A stretch of DNA of 51,545 nt from an uncultured Muribaculaceae bacterium (lineage in GTDB: Bacteria > Bacteroidota > Bacteroidia > Bacteroidales > Muribaculaceae): positions 1 to 51,545 of the forward strand of contig CAJUKD010000015.1 of the NCBI GenBank assembly GCA_910587235.1. The letters are read 5' to 3'. Positions within the stretch are counted from its first letter, which is position 1; each line of letters begins with the position of its first letter. Shown here piece by piece: positions 6,642-16,351 of the stretch. The position numbers and the translations under genes are program-made. Under the pieces are notes generated by a model. That model was not told where the DNA came from. It ran no database searches and worked only from the letters and a program-made list of their open reading frames with translations.

Positions 6642-8438
6642 ATGCAGAAAATCCGCAATATCGCAATCATTGCCCACGTCGACCACGGCAAAACCACGCT
6701 TGTCGACAAAATGCTCCTTGCCGGCCATCTTTTTCGCGAGAATCAGAATGCCGGAGAATTAATTCTTGACAACAACGATCTGGAGCGCGAACGCGGTATA
6801 ACAATCCTGTCGAAAAACGTTTCCATCGACTATAAAGGATATAAAATCAACATAATCGACACCCCCGGGCACGCCGATTTCGGCGGCGAGGTAGAACGTG
6901 TGCTCAACATGGCCGACGGCTGCCTGCTCTTGGTCGACGCATTCGAAGGACCGATGCCCCAGACTCGTTTCGTGCTGCAGAAAGCCATACAGCTGGGACT
7001 TAAACCCGTAGTGGTAATCAATAAAGTAGACAAACCGAACTGCCGTCCCGACGAGGTACAGGAGATGGTGTTCGATCTGATGTTCAATCTCGACGCCACA
7101 GAAGAGCAGCTCGACTTCCCCACTCTCTACGGTTCCGCCAAACAAGGCTGGATGAGTACGGATTACGACAAACCGACCGACAACATCCTGCCCTTGCTCG
7201 ACGCCATAATCGAATACATACCCGAACCCGCCACTCTTGAAGGTCCGGCACAGATGCTCGTGACATCACTGGATTTCTCAAAATATGTCGGCCGCATAGC
7301 CATAGGCCGCGTACACCGCGGCACCGTACGCGAAGGTATGGATATCGCCTTATGCCGTCGCGACGGCTCCATAAGCCGCCAACGTATCAAAGAACTGCAT
7401 ACCTTCGAAGGAATGGGACGCAAACGTGTGCAGGAAGTAGGCAGCGGTGACATCTGTGCCATCGTCGGACTCGAAGGATTCGAAATCGGTGATACCGTAG
7501 CCGATGCTGAAACACCTGAAGCCCTCCCCCGCATAGCCATCGACGAACCGACAATGTCGATGACTTTCACCATAAACGATAGTCCTTTTTTCGGCCGCGA
7601 CGGCAAATTCGTCACATCGCGCCACATCGGCGACCGTCTGACAGCAGAACTTGACCGCAACCTGGCTCTGCGCGTTCAAAAGGACGCGAATCAGGATGTA
7701 TGGAGTGTTTTCGGCCGCGGAGTGCTGCATCTGTCGGTACTTATCGAAACCATGCGCCGCGAGGGCTACGAACTTCAGGTCGGACAGCCGCAGGTAATCG
7801 TTAAAGAAATCGACGGAGTAAAATGCGAGCCTGTCGAACTGCTCACCATCAACGTCCCCGAAGAATACTCGTCGAAAATGATCGACATGGTTACCCGCCG
7901 CAAAGGCGACCTTACAGCCATGACCACCCAGAACGACCGTGTGCAGCTTGAATTCCAGATACCGTCGCGAGGCATCATCGGCCTACGCAACAACGTGCTG
8001 ACAGCATCGGCGGGAGAAGCCATCATGGCTCACCGCTTTCTGGAATACCAACCCTGGAAAGGCGAGATCGAACGCCGGGTTAACGGCTCTCTGATCGCTT
8101 TGGAAGCGGGAACAGCCTATGCCTATGCCATAGACAAGCTTCAGGACCGCGGACGATTCTTCATCTTCCCTCAGGAAGAAGTATATGCCGGACAGGTGGT
8201 CGGCGAGAACGCCAAAGACAATGACATTGTGGTGAATGTGACCAAATCAAAGAAACTCACCAACATGCGTGCGTCCGGCGCCGACGACAAAGCCCGCATA
8301 GTTCCTCCGGTCGTATTCAGCCTCGAAGAAGCGCTGGAATACATCAAAGAGGATGAATATGTTGAAGTTACCCCCCACCACATACGTCTTCGCAAAATCA
8401 TACTCGACGAAATCGAGCGCAAACGCGCAAACCGTTAA
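6642..8438 (+). CDS. typA: Ribosome-associated GTPase TypA/BipA
   Basis: A 598-aa translational GTPase related to EF-G and LepA. It binds the ribosome and is linked to stress adaptation and to 50S assembly at low temperature in other bacteria. The G domain is intact: G1 AHVDHGKTTLVDK (residues 11-23), the switch region with RERGITI, G3 DTPGHADFGGEVERV, G4 NKVDKP and G5 SAKQGW. Domains II, III and V follow, with the TypA signature GRGVLHLSVLIETMRREGYE near 360 and the C-terminal domain with NVTKSKKLTNMRAS. It is full length. The divergent ogt gene is 132 bases upstream; folP starts 16 bases after the stop codon. Confidence 0.97.
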   Translation: MQKIRNIAIIAHVDHGKTTLVDKMLLAGHLFRENQNAGELILDNNDLERERGITILSKNVSIDYKGYKINIIDTPGHADFGGEVERVLNMADGCLLLVDAFEGPMPQTRFVLQKAIQLGLKPVVVINKVDKPNCRPDEVQEMVFDLMFNLDATEEQLDFPTLYGSAKQGWMSTDYDKPTDNILPLLDAIIEYIPEPATLEGPAQMLVTSLDFSKYVGRIAIGRVHRGTVREGMDIALCRRDGSISRQRIKELHTFEGMGRKRVQEVGSGDICAIVGLEGFEIGDTVADAETPEALPRIAIDEPTMSMTFTINDSPFFGRDGKFVTSRHIGDRLTAELDRNLALRVQKDANQDVWSVFGRGVLHLSVLIETMRREGYELQVGQPQVIVKEIDGVKCEPVELLTINVPEEYSSKMIDMVTRRKGDLTAMTTQNDRVQLEFQIPSRGIIGLRNNVLTASAGEAIMAHRFLEYQPWKGEIERRVNGSLIALEAGTAYAYAIDKLQDRGRFFIFPQEEVYAGQVVGENAKDNDIVVNVTKSKKLTNMRASGADDKARIVPPVVFSLEEALEYIKEDEYVEVTPHHIRLRKIILDEIERKRANR

Positions 8439-8454
8439 TCCTCTGCAAGCGGTA

Positions 8455-9315
8455 ATGGAAGCGTTCAGCCTCAACATACGCGGGAAACTTCGACGCTACG
8501 AGCGTCCTGCTGTCATGGGCATCGTCAACGTGACGCCCGACTCTTTCTACGCCGATTCACGGACATTCGCCGACGAGGAAATCGCGACACGCGTAACCGG
8601 CATGATTGCGGCAGGAGTGGACATAATCGATGTCGGCGCCTACTCGTCGCGCCCCGGTGCCGGCGATGTAACCCACGATGAAGAAGCTGCCCGCCTGCAA
8701 CGCGGCCTGTCCATTGTCCGTCAGATAGCCGGCCCGGATATTCCGGTTTCAGTCGACACATTCCGTGCCGACGTAGCACGCAGATGCATAGAAGACTGGG
8801 GCGCCGACATCATAAACGACATCTCAGGCGGCAGCATCGACCCCGACATGGGCGAAACTGCTGCAGCCCTGCAGGTTCCATACATACTTATGCACATGCG
8901 CGGCACCCCGGCCGACATGCAGTCCCGAACCGACTATAACGACGTCACAGCCGACGTTCTGGCTGAACTGGGCGATAAACTCGCTCAATTAGCAATACTC
9001 GGCGTAAACGATATAATAATCGATCCGGGCTTCGGATTTTCAAAAACCATGGAGCAAAACTACCGCTTGCTCCGCGACCTACGGCTTTTCGGACTGTTTC
9101 ACCGCCCTGTACTTGCCGGATTCTCGCGTAAATCCATGATCACTCGTCTGCTTGGCATCAGTTCTGATGAAGCGCTGAACGGCACGACCGCTCTTAACGT
9201 ACTGGCACTCGAACGAGGAGCCGCCATACTGCGTGTCCACGACGTCCGCGCTGCCCGCGAAGCCATAGAAATAGTAATGGCTACCGAAGGCGAAATCCCT
9301 CATATATCACCTTAA
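8455..9315 (+). CDS. folP: Dihydropteroate synthase FolP
   Basis: A 286-aa TIM-barrel enzyme that joins 6-hydroxymethyl-7,8-dihydropterin diphosphate and p-aminobenzoate in folate synthesis; it is the target of sulfonamides. Signature motifs are MGIVNVTPDSFYADSRT (residues 21-37), IIDVGAYSSRPGA near 60, SVDTFRADVA near 95, INDISGG near 118, and the C-terminal DPGFGFSKT and AGFSRKSMI. The frame is open upstream into typA, but the ATG at 8455 is the first one after the typA stop and fits the family start. cdaA follows after 10 bases. A folP-cdaA neighbourhood is familiar in Bacteroidota. Confidence 0.96.
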   Translation: MEAFSLNIRGKLRRYERPAVMGIVNVTPDSFYADSRTFADEEIATRVTGMIAAGVDIIDVGAYSSRPGAGDVTHDEEAARLQRGLSIVRQIAGPDIPVSVDTFRADVARRCIEDWGADIINDISGGSIDPDMGETAAALQVPYILMHMRGTPADMQSRTDYNDVTADVLAELGDKLAQLAILGVNDIIIDPGFGFSKTMEQNYRLLRDLRLFGLFHRPVLAGFSRKSMITRLLGISSDEALNGTTALNVLALERGAAILRVHDVRAAREAIEIVMATEGEIPHISP

Positions 9316-9325
9316 TCAAAGACAC

Positions 9326-10099
9326 ATGGCATTCGGAATCAAAGACATACTCGACATTCTTCTGTTCGCGATGATGCTTTTCTACATCTATCGCCTTATG
9401 AAGGAATCCGGCACCATAAACATTTTCTACGGTGTGATGGCATTCATTGTCGTATGGGTTGTTGCTTCCGAAATATTCGACATGCGTCTTATAGGTACTA
9501 TTCTCGACAAATTCATGGCCATAGGCCTGCTTATTCTGGTAATTCTGTTCCAGGAACAGATAAAGCGCTTTCTTGTCGACCTTGGCTCACACCGACGATG
9601 GGCTTTCCTTCGAAAACTCTTCCATCACCACGACGCGGAAGCCGACGAGCAATCTCACCGGCAGGTACTACCCGTAGTCTACGCCTGCATGAGCATGGCG
9701 AAAAGTAAAACCGGCGCACTGATAGTCATCGAACAGTCCATACCTCTCGACAACTATGCCAAATCCGGCGATATAATAAACGCCGATATCAACACGCGCC
9801 TTATCGAGAATATATTCTTCAAGAACTCCCCTCTCCACGATGGCGCCATGATAATAGCACGCGGACGCATCGAAGCGGCCGGATGTATTCTTCCGGTCAG
9901 TCACGACAGCGATGTGCCACGCTCGTTAGGCCTGCGCCACCGTTCGGCACTCGGAATAGCCCAGGCAACAGACGCTTTTGCAATCGTAGTCAGCGAGGAA
10001 ACCGGCAACATATCCGTAGCATACCGGGGTAAACTGCATACAAGGCTGAATTCTACAGAACTTGAGAAACAACTGAATTCACTGACTGAAAACAAATAA
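9326..10099 (+). CDS. cdaA: Diadenylate cyclase CdaA (c-di-AMP synthase)
   Basis: A 257-aa membrane-bound diadenylate cyclase that makes cyclic di-AMP from two ATP. Three hydrophobic segments (about residues 10-28, 33-50, 55-78) lead into a DisA_N domain with the two catalytic motifs, DGAMII starting at Asp172 and RHRSALG starting at Arg204. Length and layout are those of CdaA rather than DisA or CdaS. It is in the typA-folP-cdaA-DUF389 run, with only 10 and 27 bases to its neighbours. c-di-AMP controls potassium and osmolyte balance and wall homeostasis in other phyla; the receptor in this organism is not visible in the window. The next gene, a DUF389 membrane protein, is a possible partner by context only. 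Confidence 0.95.
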   Translation: MAFGIKDILDILLFAMMLFYIYRLMKESGTINIFYGVMAFIVVWVVASEIFDMRLIGTILDKFMAIGLLILVILFQEQIKRFLVDLGSHRRWAFLRKLFHHHDAEADEQSHRQVLPVVYACMSMAKSKTGALIVIEQSIPLDNYAKSGDIINADINTRLIENIFFKNSPLHDGAMIIARGRIEAAGCILPVSHDSDVPRSLGLRHRSALGIAQATDAFAIVVSEETGNISVAYRGKLHTRLNSTELEKQLNSLTENK

Positions 10100-10126
10100 A
10101 AACTTCAGCGAAGTATTCCACAAGCC

Positions 10127-11521
10127 ATGACCAATATAGACTTGAATGTCCTGCGCGATAAAGTAGCGCGCTACTTTGACCTTACGCCTTTCCTGACTCC
10201 GCAGGCCGAAGCTGAGGCAAATATACGCGAAGGAGTGGGATTCCGAGGCACGAACGTCCTGATTCTTATCGCGGCGATATTCATAGCATCGTTAGGACTG
10301 AACACCAACTCTACGGCCGTAATCATAGGCGCCATGCTCATCTCGCCACTGATGGGTCCTATAATCGGTATTGGACTCGGAGTCGGTATCCACGACTTCG
10401 AGCTAATAAAGCGCTCGTTCCGTAATCTACTCTATGCCACATTCTTCAGTGTAATAACTTCCTGCGTATATTTTCTCATATCTCCCGTCAACGAAGGCCA
10501 TAGCGAACTTCTGGCACGTACATCTCCGACTATATACGACGTTTTCATCGGCTTTTTCGGCGGTGCCGCAGGCATACTGGCAATAGGCAGCAAAGCAAAA
10601 GGAAACGTGCTCCCCGGAGTAGCCATAGCCACCGCCCTCATGCCGCCGCTCTGTACCGTAGGCTATGGTCTGGCAACATGGCAACCCACCTATTTTCTTG
10701 GTGCACTTTACCTGTTTTTCATAAATTCGGTGTTCATAGCCTGTGCCACAACTGCCGGTGTAAAGCTGATGCACTATGCGCCGAAATCATTCTCCAATCC
10801 CGAACGCGCACGCAAAGTACGCCGTATTGTATATGCACTCGCCCTGCTCACAATGCTTCCTGCCATATATCTGACATATACAATGCTTGTGCAGAATAAC
10901 TTCGAAAACAATTGCGGACGCTTCGTCAATACCGAATTCGACTTTCCAAATACCTCTGTACTAAACTACAAGACAAGTTTTAATAAAAACCAGAGAACTC
11001 TGACTGTTTCCCTTATGGGAGAAACACTGCCGCAGGATTCACTGATGGTCGCCATGACCGACCGACTGGCGCTTTACCACCTCAACGGCACCCGTCTGCG
11101 CATAATACAGGGAAACTACTACGACCCGCGCACAGACTTCACCCAGACCACATCGTCGATGTTGCGCGATATGTACACCGTCACACAAAGTACAATAACA
11201 CGCCAGCAGGTAACAATAGACTCCTTACGCAACGCCTACTCGACAACCCTGCGCAACGATTCCATGAGCGTCCGCATTGCTCCTGAGCTAAAAGTACTCT
11301 TCCCACAGATAGGCAATATAGCCATCAACCGGACAATAGTCTGCGATGTGGCTACCGGAGGACTCGACACGATGAACATAGTCCTCGTCGACTACGACAG
11401 ACAAATAAGCGCGGCCGAGCGGAATAAATTCCATGAATTCCTTGAGGCCCGACTTCAGTCCGGAAACATAACAATAATAAATTCCAAGGAAATAGCGACA
11501 AAGAAAGGAGTGACGGACTGA
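10127..11521 (+). CDS. DUF389 / TIGR00341 family membrane protein
   Basis: A 464-aa protein with an N-terminal cytosolic helix, five to six membrane segments (about residues 42-260) and a soluble C-terminal part. The core TNSTAVIIGAMLISPLMGPI (about residues 60-80), followed by GIGLGVGIHDFELIKRS, is the hallmark of DUF389 (TIGR00341), and PGVAIATALMPPLCTVGYGL near 165-185 is the second conserved block. Substrate and mechanism are unknown in the family as far as I know. After the last membrane segment, the C-terminal 200 residues carry two paired domains resembling a periplasmic or cytosolic sensor with repeated beta-alpha units. The ATG lies 27 bases after cdaA, and the next gene starts one base after its stop. 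Confidence 0.85.
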   Translation: MTNIDLNVLRDKVARYFDLTPFLTPQAEAEANIREGVGFRGTNVLILIAAIFIASLGLNTNSTAVIIGAMLISPLMGPIIGIGLGVGIHDFELIKRSFRNLLYATFFSVITSCVYFLISPVNEGHSELLARTSPTIYDVFIGFFGGAAGILAIGSKAKGNVLPGVAIATALMPPLCTVGYGLATWQPTYFLGALYLFFINSVFIACATTAGVKLMHYAPKSFSNPERARKVRRIVYALALLTMLPAIYLTYTMLVQNNFENNCGRFVNTEFDFPNTSVLNYKTSFNKNQRTLTVSLMGETLPQDSLMVAMTDRLALYHLNGTRLRIIQGNYYDPRTDFTQTTSSMLRDMYTVTQSTITRQQVTIDSLRNAYSTTLRNDSMSVRIAPELKVLFPQIGNIAINRTIVCDVATGGLDTMNIVLVDYDRQISAAERNKFHEFLEARLQSGNITIINSKEIATKKGVTD

Positions 11522-11522
11522 C

Positions 11523-11957
11523 ATGTACCGTCGGCAGTCGATAGCTATCAGAGCCACGATGACGATTCTCGTATTCGTCATCGCCGGCGTCATGCAGTTC
11601 CATCATCACCACAGCAGTCACTGCCATTCACTCTGTATCTACGTACTTGAAGAAATATGCAATCACAGCCACGACGAAAACGGGCACAACAACGGCGCTC
11701 CGGATTCACATGATTCGGACTGTGCAATGCACCTGTCCGACTTTCAGGCCAATGAATATACGGACAACACAATCCAATATTGCGACAATAACGGACAAAA
11801 AAATTTCTGTGGCCACATTTTCTGTGCCATAAATTCACAACACCACTGTAACAATTATGGACATCCGACGGTTGGGAAGCCTTCCGCCAAGATAAAAACA
11901 AGCTTGCGAGCAGGACACAAATGTCCGAAAGCACTCCGTGCTCCACCTTTATGCTGA
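11523..11957 (+). CDS. Small His-rich DUF6769-like protein, probable metal-binding
   Basis: A 144-aa protein with a hydrophobic N-terminal stretch (residues 8-24, a signal peptide or anchor), directly followed by QFHHHHSSHCHS and then many His, Cys and Asp residues (HSHDENGH, HDSDCAMH, QHHCNNYGH). This composition is that of exported metal-binding proteins of Bacteroidota (DUF6769) next to RND heavy-metal pumps, and the adaptor gene starts 95 bases downstream. It might capture Cu, Zn, Ni or Co ions in the periplasm or shield the cell from them. The start codon is one base after the DUF389 stop. The family name is from memory; the metal is unknown. Confidence 0.7.
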   Translation: MYRRQSIAIRATMTILVFVIAGVMQFHHHHSSHCHSLCIYVLEEICNHSHDENGHNNGAPDSHDSDCAMHLSDFQANEYTDNTIQYCDNNGQKNFCGHIFCAINSQHHCNNYGHPTVGKPSAKIKTSLRAGHKCPKALRAPPLC

Positions 11958-11976
11958 CCTTAAGAATACACTGAAA

Positions 11977-12008
11977 GATCCGCCTTGAATAGAATACAAC
12001 TGCGGATC
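11977..12008 (+). other. Small inverted repeat before the metal-pump adaptor
   Basis: GATCCGC (11977-11983) and GCGGATC (12002-12008) form a 7-bp stem, 44 bases before the adaptor ATG. There is no T-run, so it may be an operator, a leader structure or chance. Confidence 0.3.
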
Positions 12009-12052
12009 CGGAATTAAAGCTTCACAAAAAACAAAGCATAAAGGATATAAAA

Positions 12053-13237
12053 ATGAAACACATTATTATATATGCGGCCATCGGCATGATGGCGCTTACC
12101 ACTTCCTGCAGGCATAATGAGGAAAACGACGGCCATGAACACCATGATCACAATCATGCAGAGGGGCACGTACATGGTTATGAACATAGCACCGATACCG
12201 AAAAAACGGATAATAGTTTCGGCGGCGAAATCGTATTGCATCCCGAAGTAGCCGAACGTTTCGGCGTAAAAACCGATACCATACGCCGAGGCGGTTTCCG
12301 CCGGAGCGTCAGCGCTTCAGGCATAGTACTGAACTCCAGCAGCGACCTTGCGACCGTCACCGCACCCGCCGCCGGCATAGTGGAATTCCCCCGCGGAACA
12401 GACCTCGGCGCCGAAGTAAAAGCCGGCAGTGTGATCGCCACAATCGATAGCCGCAGCGTCAGCGGCGGAGATGCCGCCGCCGCCGCACGCGCCGATTATG
12501 AGAATGCCCGCCGTGAATACGAACGTATATCGGCTCTGTGGGCCGACCGCCTTGTCACCGCCGCCGAACATGCTGCTGCCGAAGCGGCATACAGGCGCGC
12601 CGAAGCGGCATACAGCCGACCGGCAGCATCAGGAACTGCAAAATCTCCGATTTCAGGCATAATCACATCACTTGAAGCAATGCGCGGCCAATATGTCGAG
12701 GCAGGAGCACCCATAGCCACTGTCGCCTCCTCAAAGACTCTGACTCTGCGTATAGATCTGCCTATACGTTATGCTTCCGACCCTGCCGCCTTTACAGACG
12801 CACGTGTGAAACTTCCATACTCCGGCCGGGTAATCGACATAGCCGAGGCCGGCGGACATCGCGTTGCTTCCACCGGTATGCCGGCTGCCGGAAACACATC
12901 GGCTTACATACCGGTCTATTTCAAGGTTGTCAACGACGGGACTTTCACACCAGGACTCTCTTTCAGCGCCGAACTGCTCGCCAATGAAACGGGAAACATA
13001 ATCAGCGTGCCTCTGGATGCCTTGTCAGAACAACAGGGACGTATGTACGTCTACAAAAAAATCGATGACGAATGCTATATAAAGATGCCTGTCAGCACCG
13101 GTAAGAGCGACGGACGGCGCATAGCCATAAATTCAGGTGTATCCGACGGCGACATTATAGTAGTGGCCGGCACTCCCACCGTAAGATTGGCCGAAAGCAG
13201 CGCCGCCATTCCCGAAGGCCACAGTCATAACCACTAA
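12053..13237 (+). CDS. Heavy-metal RND efflux periplasmic adaptor (CusB/CzcB type)
   Basis: A 394-aa membrane-fusion protein that links an RND pump to an outer-membrane channel. Its lipobox TTSC places the lipid-modified cysteine at residue 19. A His-rich linker follows (residues 26-46, with HEHHDHNHAEGHVHG), then a barrel-sandwich (lipoyl) part with VTAPAAGIVEFP, a helical hairpin rich in alanine (about 140-185), SPISGIITSLEAMRGQYVEAG, a beta-barrel and a membrane-proximal domain. The C-terminus PEGHSHNH is also His-rich. Such flanking clusters suggest metal capture or sensing. The pump gene begins 12 bases downstream. CzcB and CusB share this layout, so the exact metal is not determined. 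Confidence 0.9.
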   Translation: MKHIIIYAAIGMMALTTSCRHNEENDGHEHHDHNHAEGHVHGYEHSTDTEKTDNSFGGEIVLHPEVAERFGVKTDTIRRGGFRRSVSASGIVLNSSSDLATVTAPAAGIVEFPRGTDLGAEVKAGSVIATIDSRSVSGGDAAAAARADYENARREYERISALWADRLVTAAEHAAAEAAYRRAEAAYSRPAASGTAKSPISGIITSLEAMRGQYVEAGAPIATVASSKTLTLRIDLPIRYASDPAAFTDARVKLPYSGRVIDIAEAGGHRVASTGMPAAGNTSAYIPVYFKVVNDGTFTPGLSFSAELLANETGNIISVPLDALSEQQGRMYVYKKIDDECYIKMPVSTGKSDGRRIAINSGVSDGDIIVVAGTPTVRLAESSAAIPEGHSHNH

Positions 13238-13249
13238 GTCCCCGTCCCT

Positions 13250-16200
13250 ATGCTCAACAAAATCATCAAAGCATCGCTGCAGAACCGTGTGGCCGTGCTT
13301 ATCATATCCGCCCTTATCCTTTTGGGCGGAGTTGTGGCGCTTATGCGCATGGACGTAGACATATTCCCCGACCTCAATGCTCCGACAGTCGTAGTAATGA
13401 CCGAAGCTCCTGGCCTCGCGCCCGAAGAAGTGGAAACCGTAGTGACCTACCCTATCGAAACAGCAATGAACGGAGCCACCGGCGTACGGCGTGTGCGCTC
13501 TTCCTCGACAACCGGCTTTTCGGTTGTATGGGTTGAATTTGACTGGGATACCGACATATATCTTGCCCGACAAATCGTCGGCGAACGCCTCGACAGAGCC
13601 GGACAGGAACTGCCCGACGGCGTCGAACAGCCTATCATGGGACCGCAGTCTTCCATTCTCGGAGAGGCCATGATAATAGGCCTGACCGCCGATACCACAT
13701 CCTTGATTGAGCTGCGGCGTCTTGCCGAAAAAGTGATCAGCCCGAAACTGTTGTCGGTTGTCGGGGTATCCCAGGTGTCGGTAATAGGCGGCGATATGCC
13801 AGAATACCGCATCTGTCTTGATCCTGAACGTATGCGGCTTTTCGATATAAGCCTCAACGAAGTACTTGATGCAACAGAACAGATCAATGACAATGCCGGC
13901 GCAGGCATCGTCAACGACTACGGCAACGAATATATAATAAAAGGAGTCATCAATACCGACAGGCCTGAAGAAATCGCTGCGGCTGTAGTGCGTTCCGACA
14001 ACCGCGGAATCGTTACACTGGCAGACATAGCCGATGTGGAAATCGGAGGACAACAGCCTCGGATCGGCGCCGCATCAGTCAAAGGACAGCCCGCCGTACT
14101 GATCACGATAACAAAGCAGCCTGACACGGGTACCATAGGCCTTACTGAAGCCATCGACAACAGACTCGAGGAAATCAGCCGCACCCTGCCGCCGGACATC
14201 GTAATATCCGATGACATATTCCGACAGAGCGATTTCATAGACAGCTCCATAAGCAATCTGCAGCAGACTCTGCTGGAAGGAGCGCTGTTCGTCATAATTG
14301 TGCTGTTCTTCTTCCTGATGAACCTGCGCACGACGCTGATCTCAATCGTAGCCATCCCCATGTCGATCATAGTCACCATACTGGCAATGCACTTCATGGG
14401 TTATACCATAAACACTATGAGCCTCGGCGGCATAGCGATTGCCATAGGCTGTCTGGTCGACGATGCCATTGTAGACGTCGAGAACGTCTATAAACGCCTG
14501 AGGCAGAACATGGCCTTGCCGACCGACGAACGGCAGACAACTGTCGATGTAGTCTATCACGCCTCGGCTGAAGTCCGTATGCCTATATTCAACTCCACGC
14601 TTATCATCATGTCTGCATTTCTTCCTCTGTTCCTTCTCAGCGGCATGGAAGGACGCATGCTGATTCCTCTCGGAGTATCGTTCATAATAGCCCTGGCGGC
14701 ATCGACGATTGTAGCACTCACGCTAACACCTGTCCTGTGCAGCTATCTGCTCGGCGGAAAAAACACCGGCAAAAACGAATACGGACATGAGCCGGCCGTA
14801 ACCCGCCGTATGCGCGGAATGTATATAAAATCTCTGCAAATCGCCCTGAACCATAAAAAAACAATTCTAAGCATAGTCGCGCTGCTTTTCCTGACATCAA
14901 TCGCCCTGTTCTTCACTCTCGGCCGCGGATTTCTGCCGCCATTCAACGAAGGTTCGTTCACTATCAACGTTTCTTCCTTGCCCGGCATCTCGCTGGAAGA
15001 AAGTGACAAAATCGGACGGGAAGCGGAGCGGATAATCATGATGACACCTGAGATACGGACGGTAGCACGCAAGACCGGCCGCGCCGAACTCGATGAACAT
15101 TCACTCGGCGTAAACGTATCGGAAATAGAAGCCCCCTATACTTTGTCAGGACGCACCCGTTCAGAGGTGGCAAATGAACTGCGCGAGCGGCTGTCGGAAA
15201 TTCCAGGCACAGTCATTGAAATAGGACAGCCTATATCACACCGCATCGACGCCATGCTCTCAGGAACCCAATCGCAGATTGCCATCAAAATTTTCGGCGA
15301 TGACCTGAACAGCCTTTTCGCCACAGGACGCAAAATCCACGACATAGTACGCGAAGTCGACGGCGTTGTCGACGCCAACATAGAGCAGCAGATAGAACGT
15401 CCGGAACTGACCGTTCGTCCGCGCCGCGACATGCTTGCCGCCTATGGCATAACAATGGCCGATTTCCGCCGCGTACTCGCCATAGCTCTCGGAGGCACTA
15501 CCGTATCACAGGTCTACAGTGGCGGTAACAGCTATGATGTCACCCTTATAGCAGGCGACAACTACCGCAATACCCTCGATGCCATCCGGGATTATACAAT
15601 CGACAGCAACCGTGGAAAAATTCCTCTCGAAGCCGTCGCCGAAATCACATCTACCACAGGTCCGAACACCATAAACCGGGAGAATACATCAAGACGCCTT
15701 GTCGTATCGGCCAACGTCGAGGGACGCGATCTGCGCGGAACAGTCGATGAGATCCGTCGCAGGATAGAAACGGAAGTAGACATGCCGCAAAACTACTATG
15801 TGAGCTACGGCGGACAATTCGAAAGCGAAGAAAGCGCATCCCGCACATTGATGCTTGCTTCACTTGGAGCGATACTACTGATTTTCCTACTGCTATACAG
15901 CGAATTCCGCGACATGGCCGAATCGCTGATCATTCTTATCAACATGCCTCTCGCCCTTATAGGCGGAGTTCTTATTCTCTTCTTTACCGGAGCCGAAGTC
16001 AACATTCCGGCAATAATAGGTTTTATTTCCCTGATGGGTATCAGCACCCGCAACGGAATGTTGCTTATCAGCCGCTACAACAATCTCGAGGCTGAAGGCA
16101 ACGGCATTGACACTCGCATAATGACAGGTTCGGCCGACCGACTGCTGCCAATCGTCATGACCGCACTGACATCAGCTCTGGCGCTTATTCCTCTGGCGAT

Positions 16201-16351
16201 AGGTGCCAGTGACCCCGGCAACGAGATACAGTCGCCCATGGCTATAGTGATTCTCGGAGGACTGCTGTCTTCGACTATACTCAACATATATGTCGTACCC
16301 GTATGCTACAGAATCCTTATGTCACACCGCTCAAAAAAGAACAGAAAATGA
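13250..16351 (+). CDS. Heavy-metal RND efflux permease (CusA/CzcA family)
   Basis: A 1033-aa inner-membrane RND pump with about 12 membrane segments and two large periplasmic loops. It uses proton influx to drive metal export. Membrane segment 4 carries IAIAIGCLVDDAIVDVEN (about residues 395-412), close to the heavy-metal (HME) type, where the acidic residues take part in proton relay. The start MLNKIIKASLQNRVAVLIIS and the PGLAPEEVETVVTYPIE element (about residues 53-70) are also typical of CusA/CzcA. Which metal (Cu, Ag, Zn, Co, Cd) it handles is not clear. It forms an operon with the adaptor (12 bases upstream) and the outer-membrane factor (ATGA overlap of 4 bases). Confidence 0.95.
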   Translation: MLNKIIKASLQNRVAVLIISALILLGGVVALMRMDVDIFPDLNAPTVVVMTEAPGLAPEEVETVVTYPIETAMNGATGVRRVRSSSTTGFSVVWVEFDWDTDIYLARQIVGERLDRAGQELPDGVEQPIMGPQSSILGEAMIIGLTADTTSLIELRRLAEKVISPKLLSVVGVSQVSVIGGDMPEYRICLDPERMRLFDISLNEVLDATEQINDNAGAGIVNDYGNEYIIKGVINTDRPEEIAAAVVRSDNRGIVTLADIADVEIGGQQPRIGAASVKGQPAVLITITKQPDTGTIGLTEAIDNRLEEISRTLPPDIVISDDIFRQSDFIDSSISNLQQTLLEGALFVIIVLFFFLMNLRTTLISIVAIPMSIIVTILAMHFMGYTINTMSLGGIAIAIGCLVDDAIVDVENVYKRLRQNMALPTDERQTTVDVVYHASAEVRMPIFNSTLIIMSAFLPLFLLSGMEGRMLIPLGVSFIIALAASTIVALTLTPVLCSYLLGGKNTGKNEYGHEPAVTRRMRGMYIKSLQIALNHKKTILSIVALLFLTSIALFFTLGRGFLPPFNEGSFTINVSSLPGISLEESDKIGREAERIIMMTPEIRTVARKTGRAELDEHSLGVNVSEIEAPYTLSGRTRSEVANELRERLSEIPGTVIEIGQPISHRIDAMLSGTQSQIAIKIFGDDLNSLFATGRKIHDIVREVDGVVDANIEQQIERPELTVRPRRDMLAAYGITMADFRRVLAIALGGTTVSQVYSGGNSYDVTLIAGDNYRNTLDAIRDYTIDSNRGKIPLEAVAEITSTTGPNTINRENTSRRLVVSANVEGRDLRGTVDEIRRRIETEVDMPQNYYVSYGGQFESEESASRTLMLASLGAILLIFLLLYSEFRDMAESLIILINMPLALIGGVLILFFTGAEVNIPAIIGFISLMGISTRNGMLLISRYNNLEAEGNGIDTRIMTGSADRLLPIVMTALTSALALIPLAIGASDPGNEIQSPMAIVILGGLLSSTILNIYVVPVCYRILMSHRSKKNRK

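Noticed and set aside
13133..14053. Minus-strand 306-aa ORF opposite the adaptor and pump genes
   Set aside because: It is a shadow frame; the plus-strand pump gene is full length and conserved.
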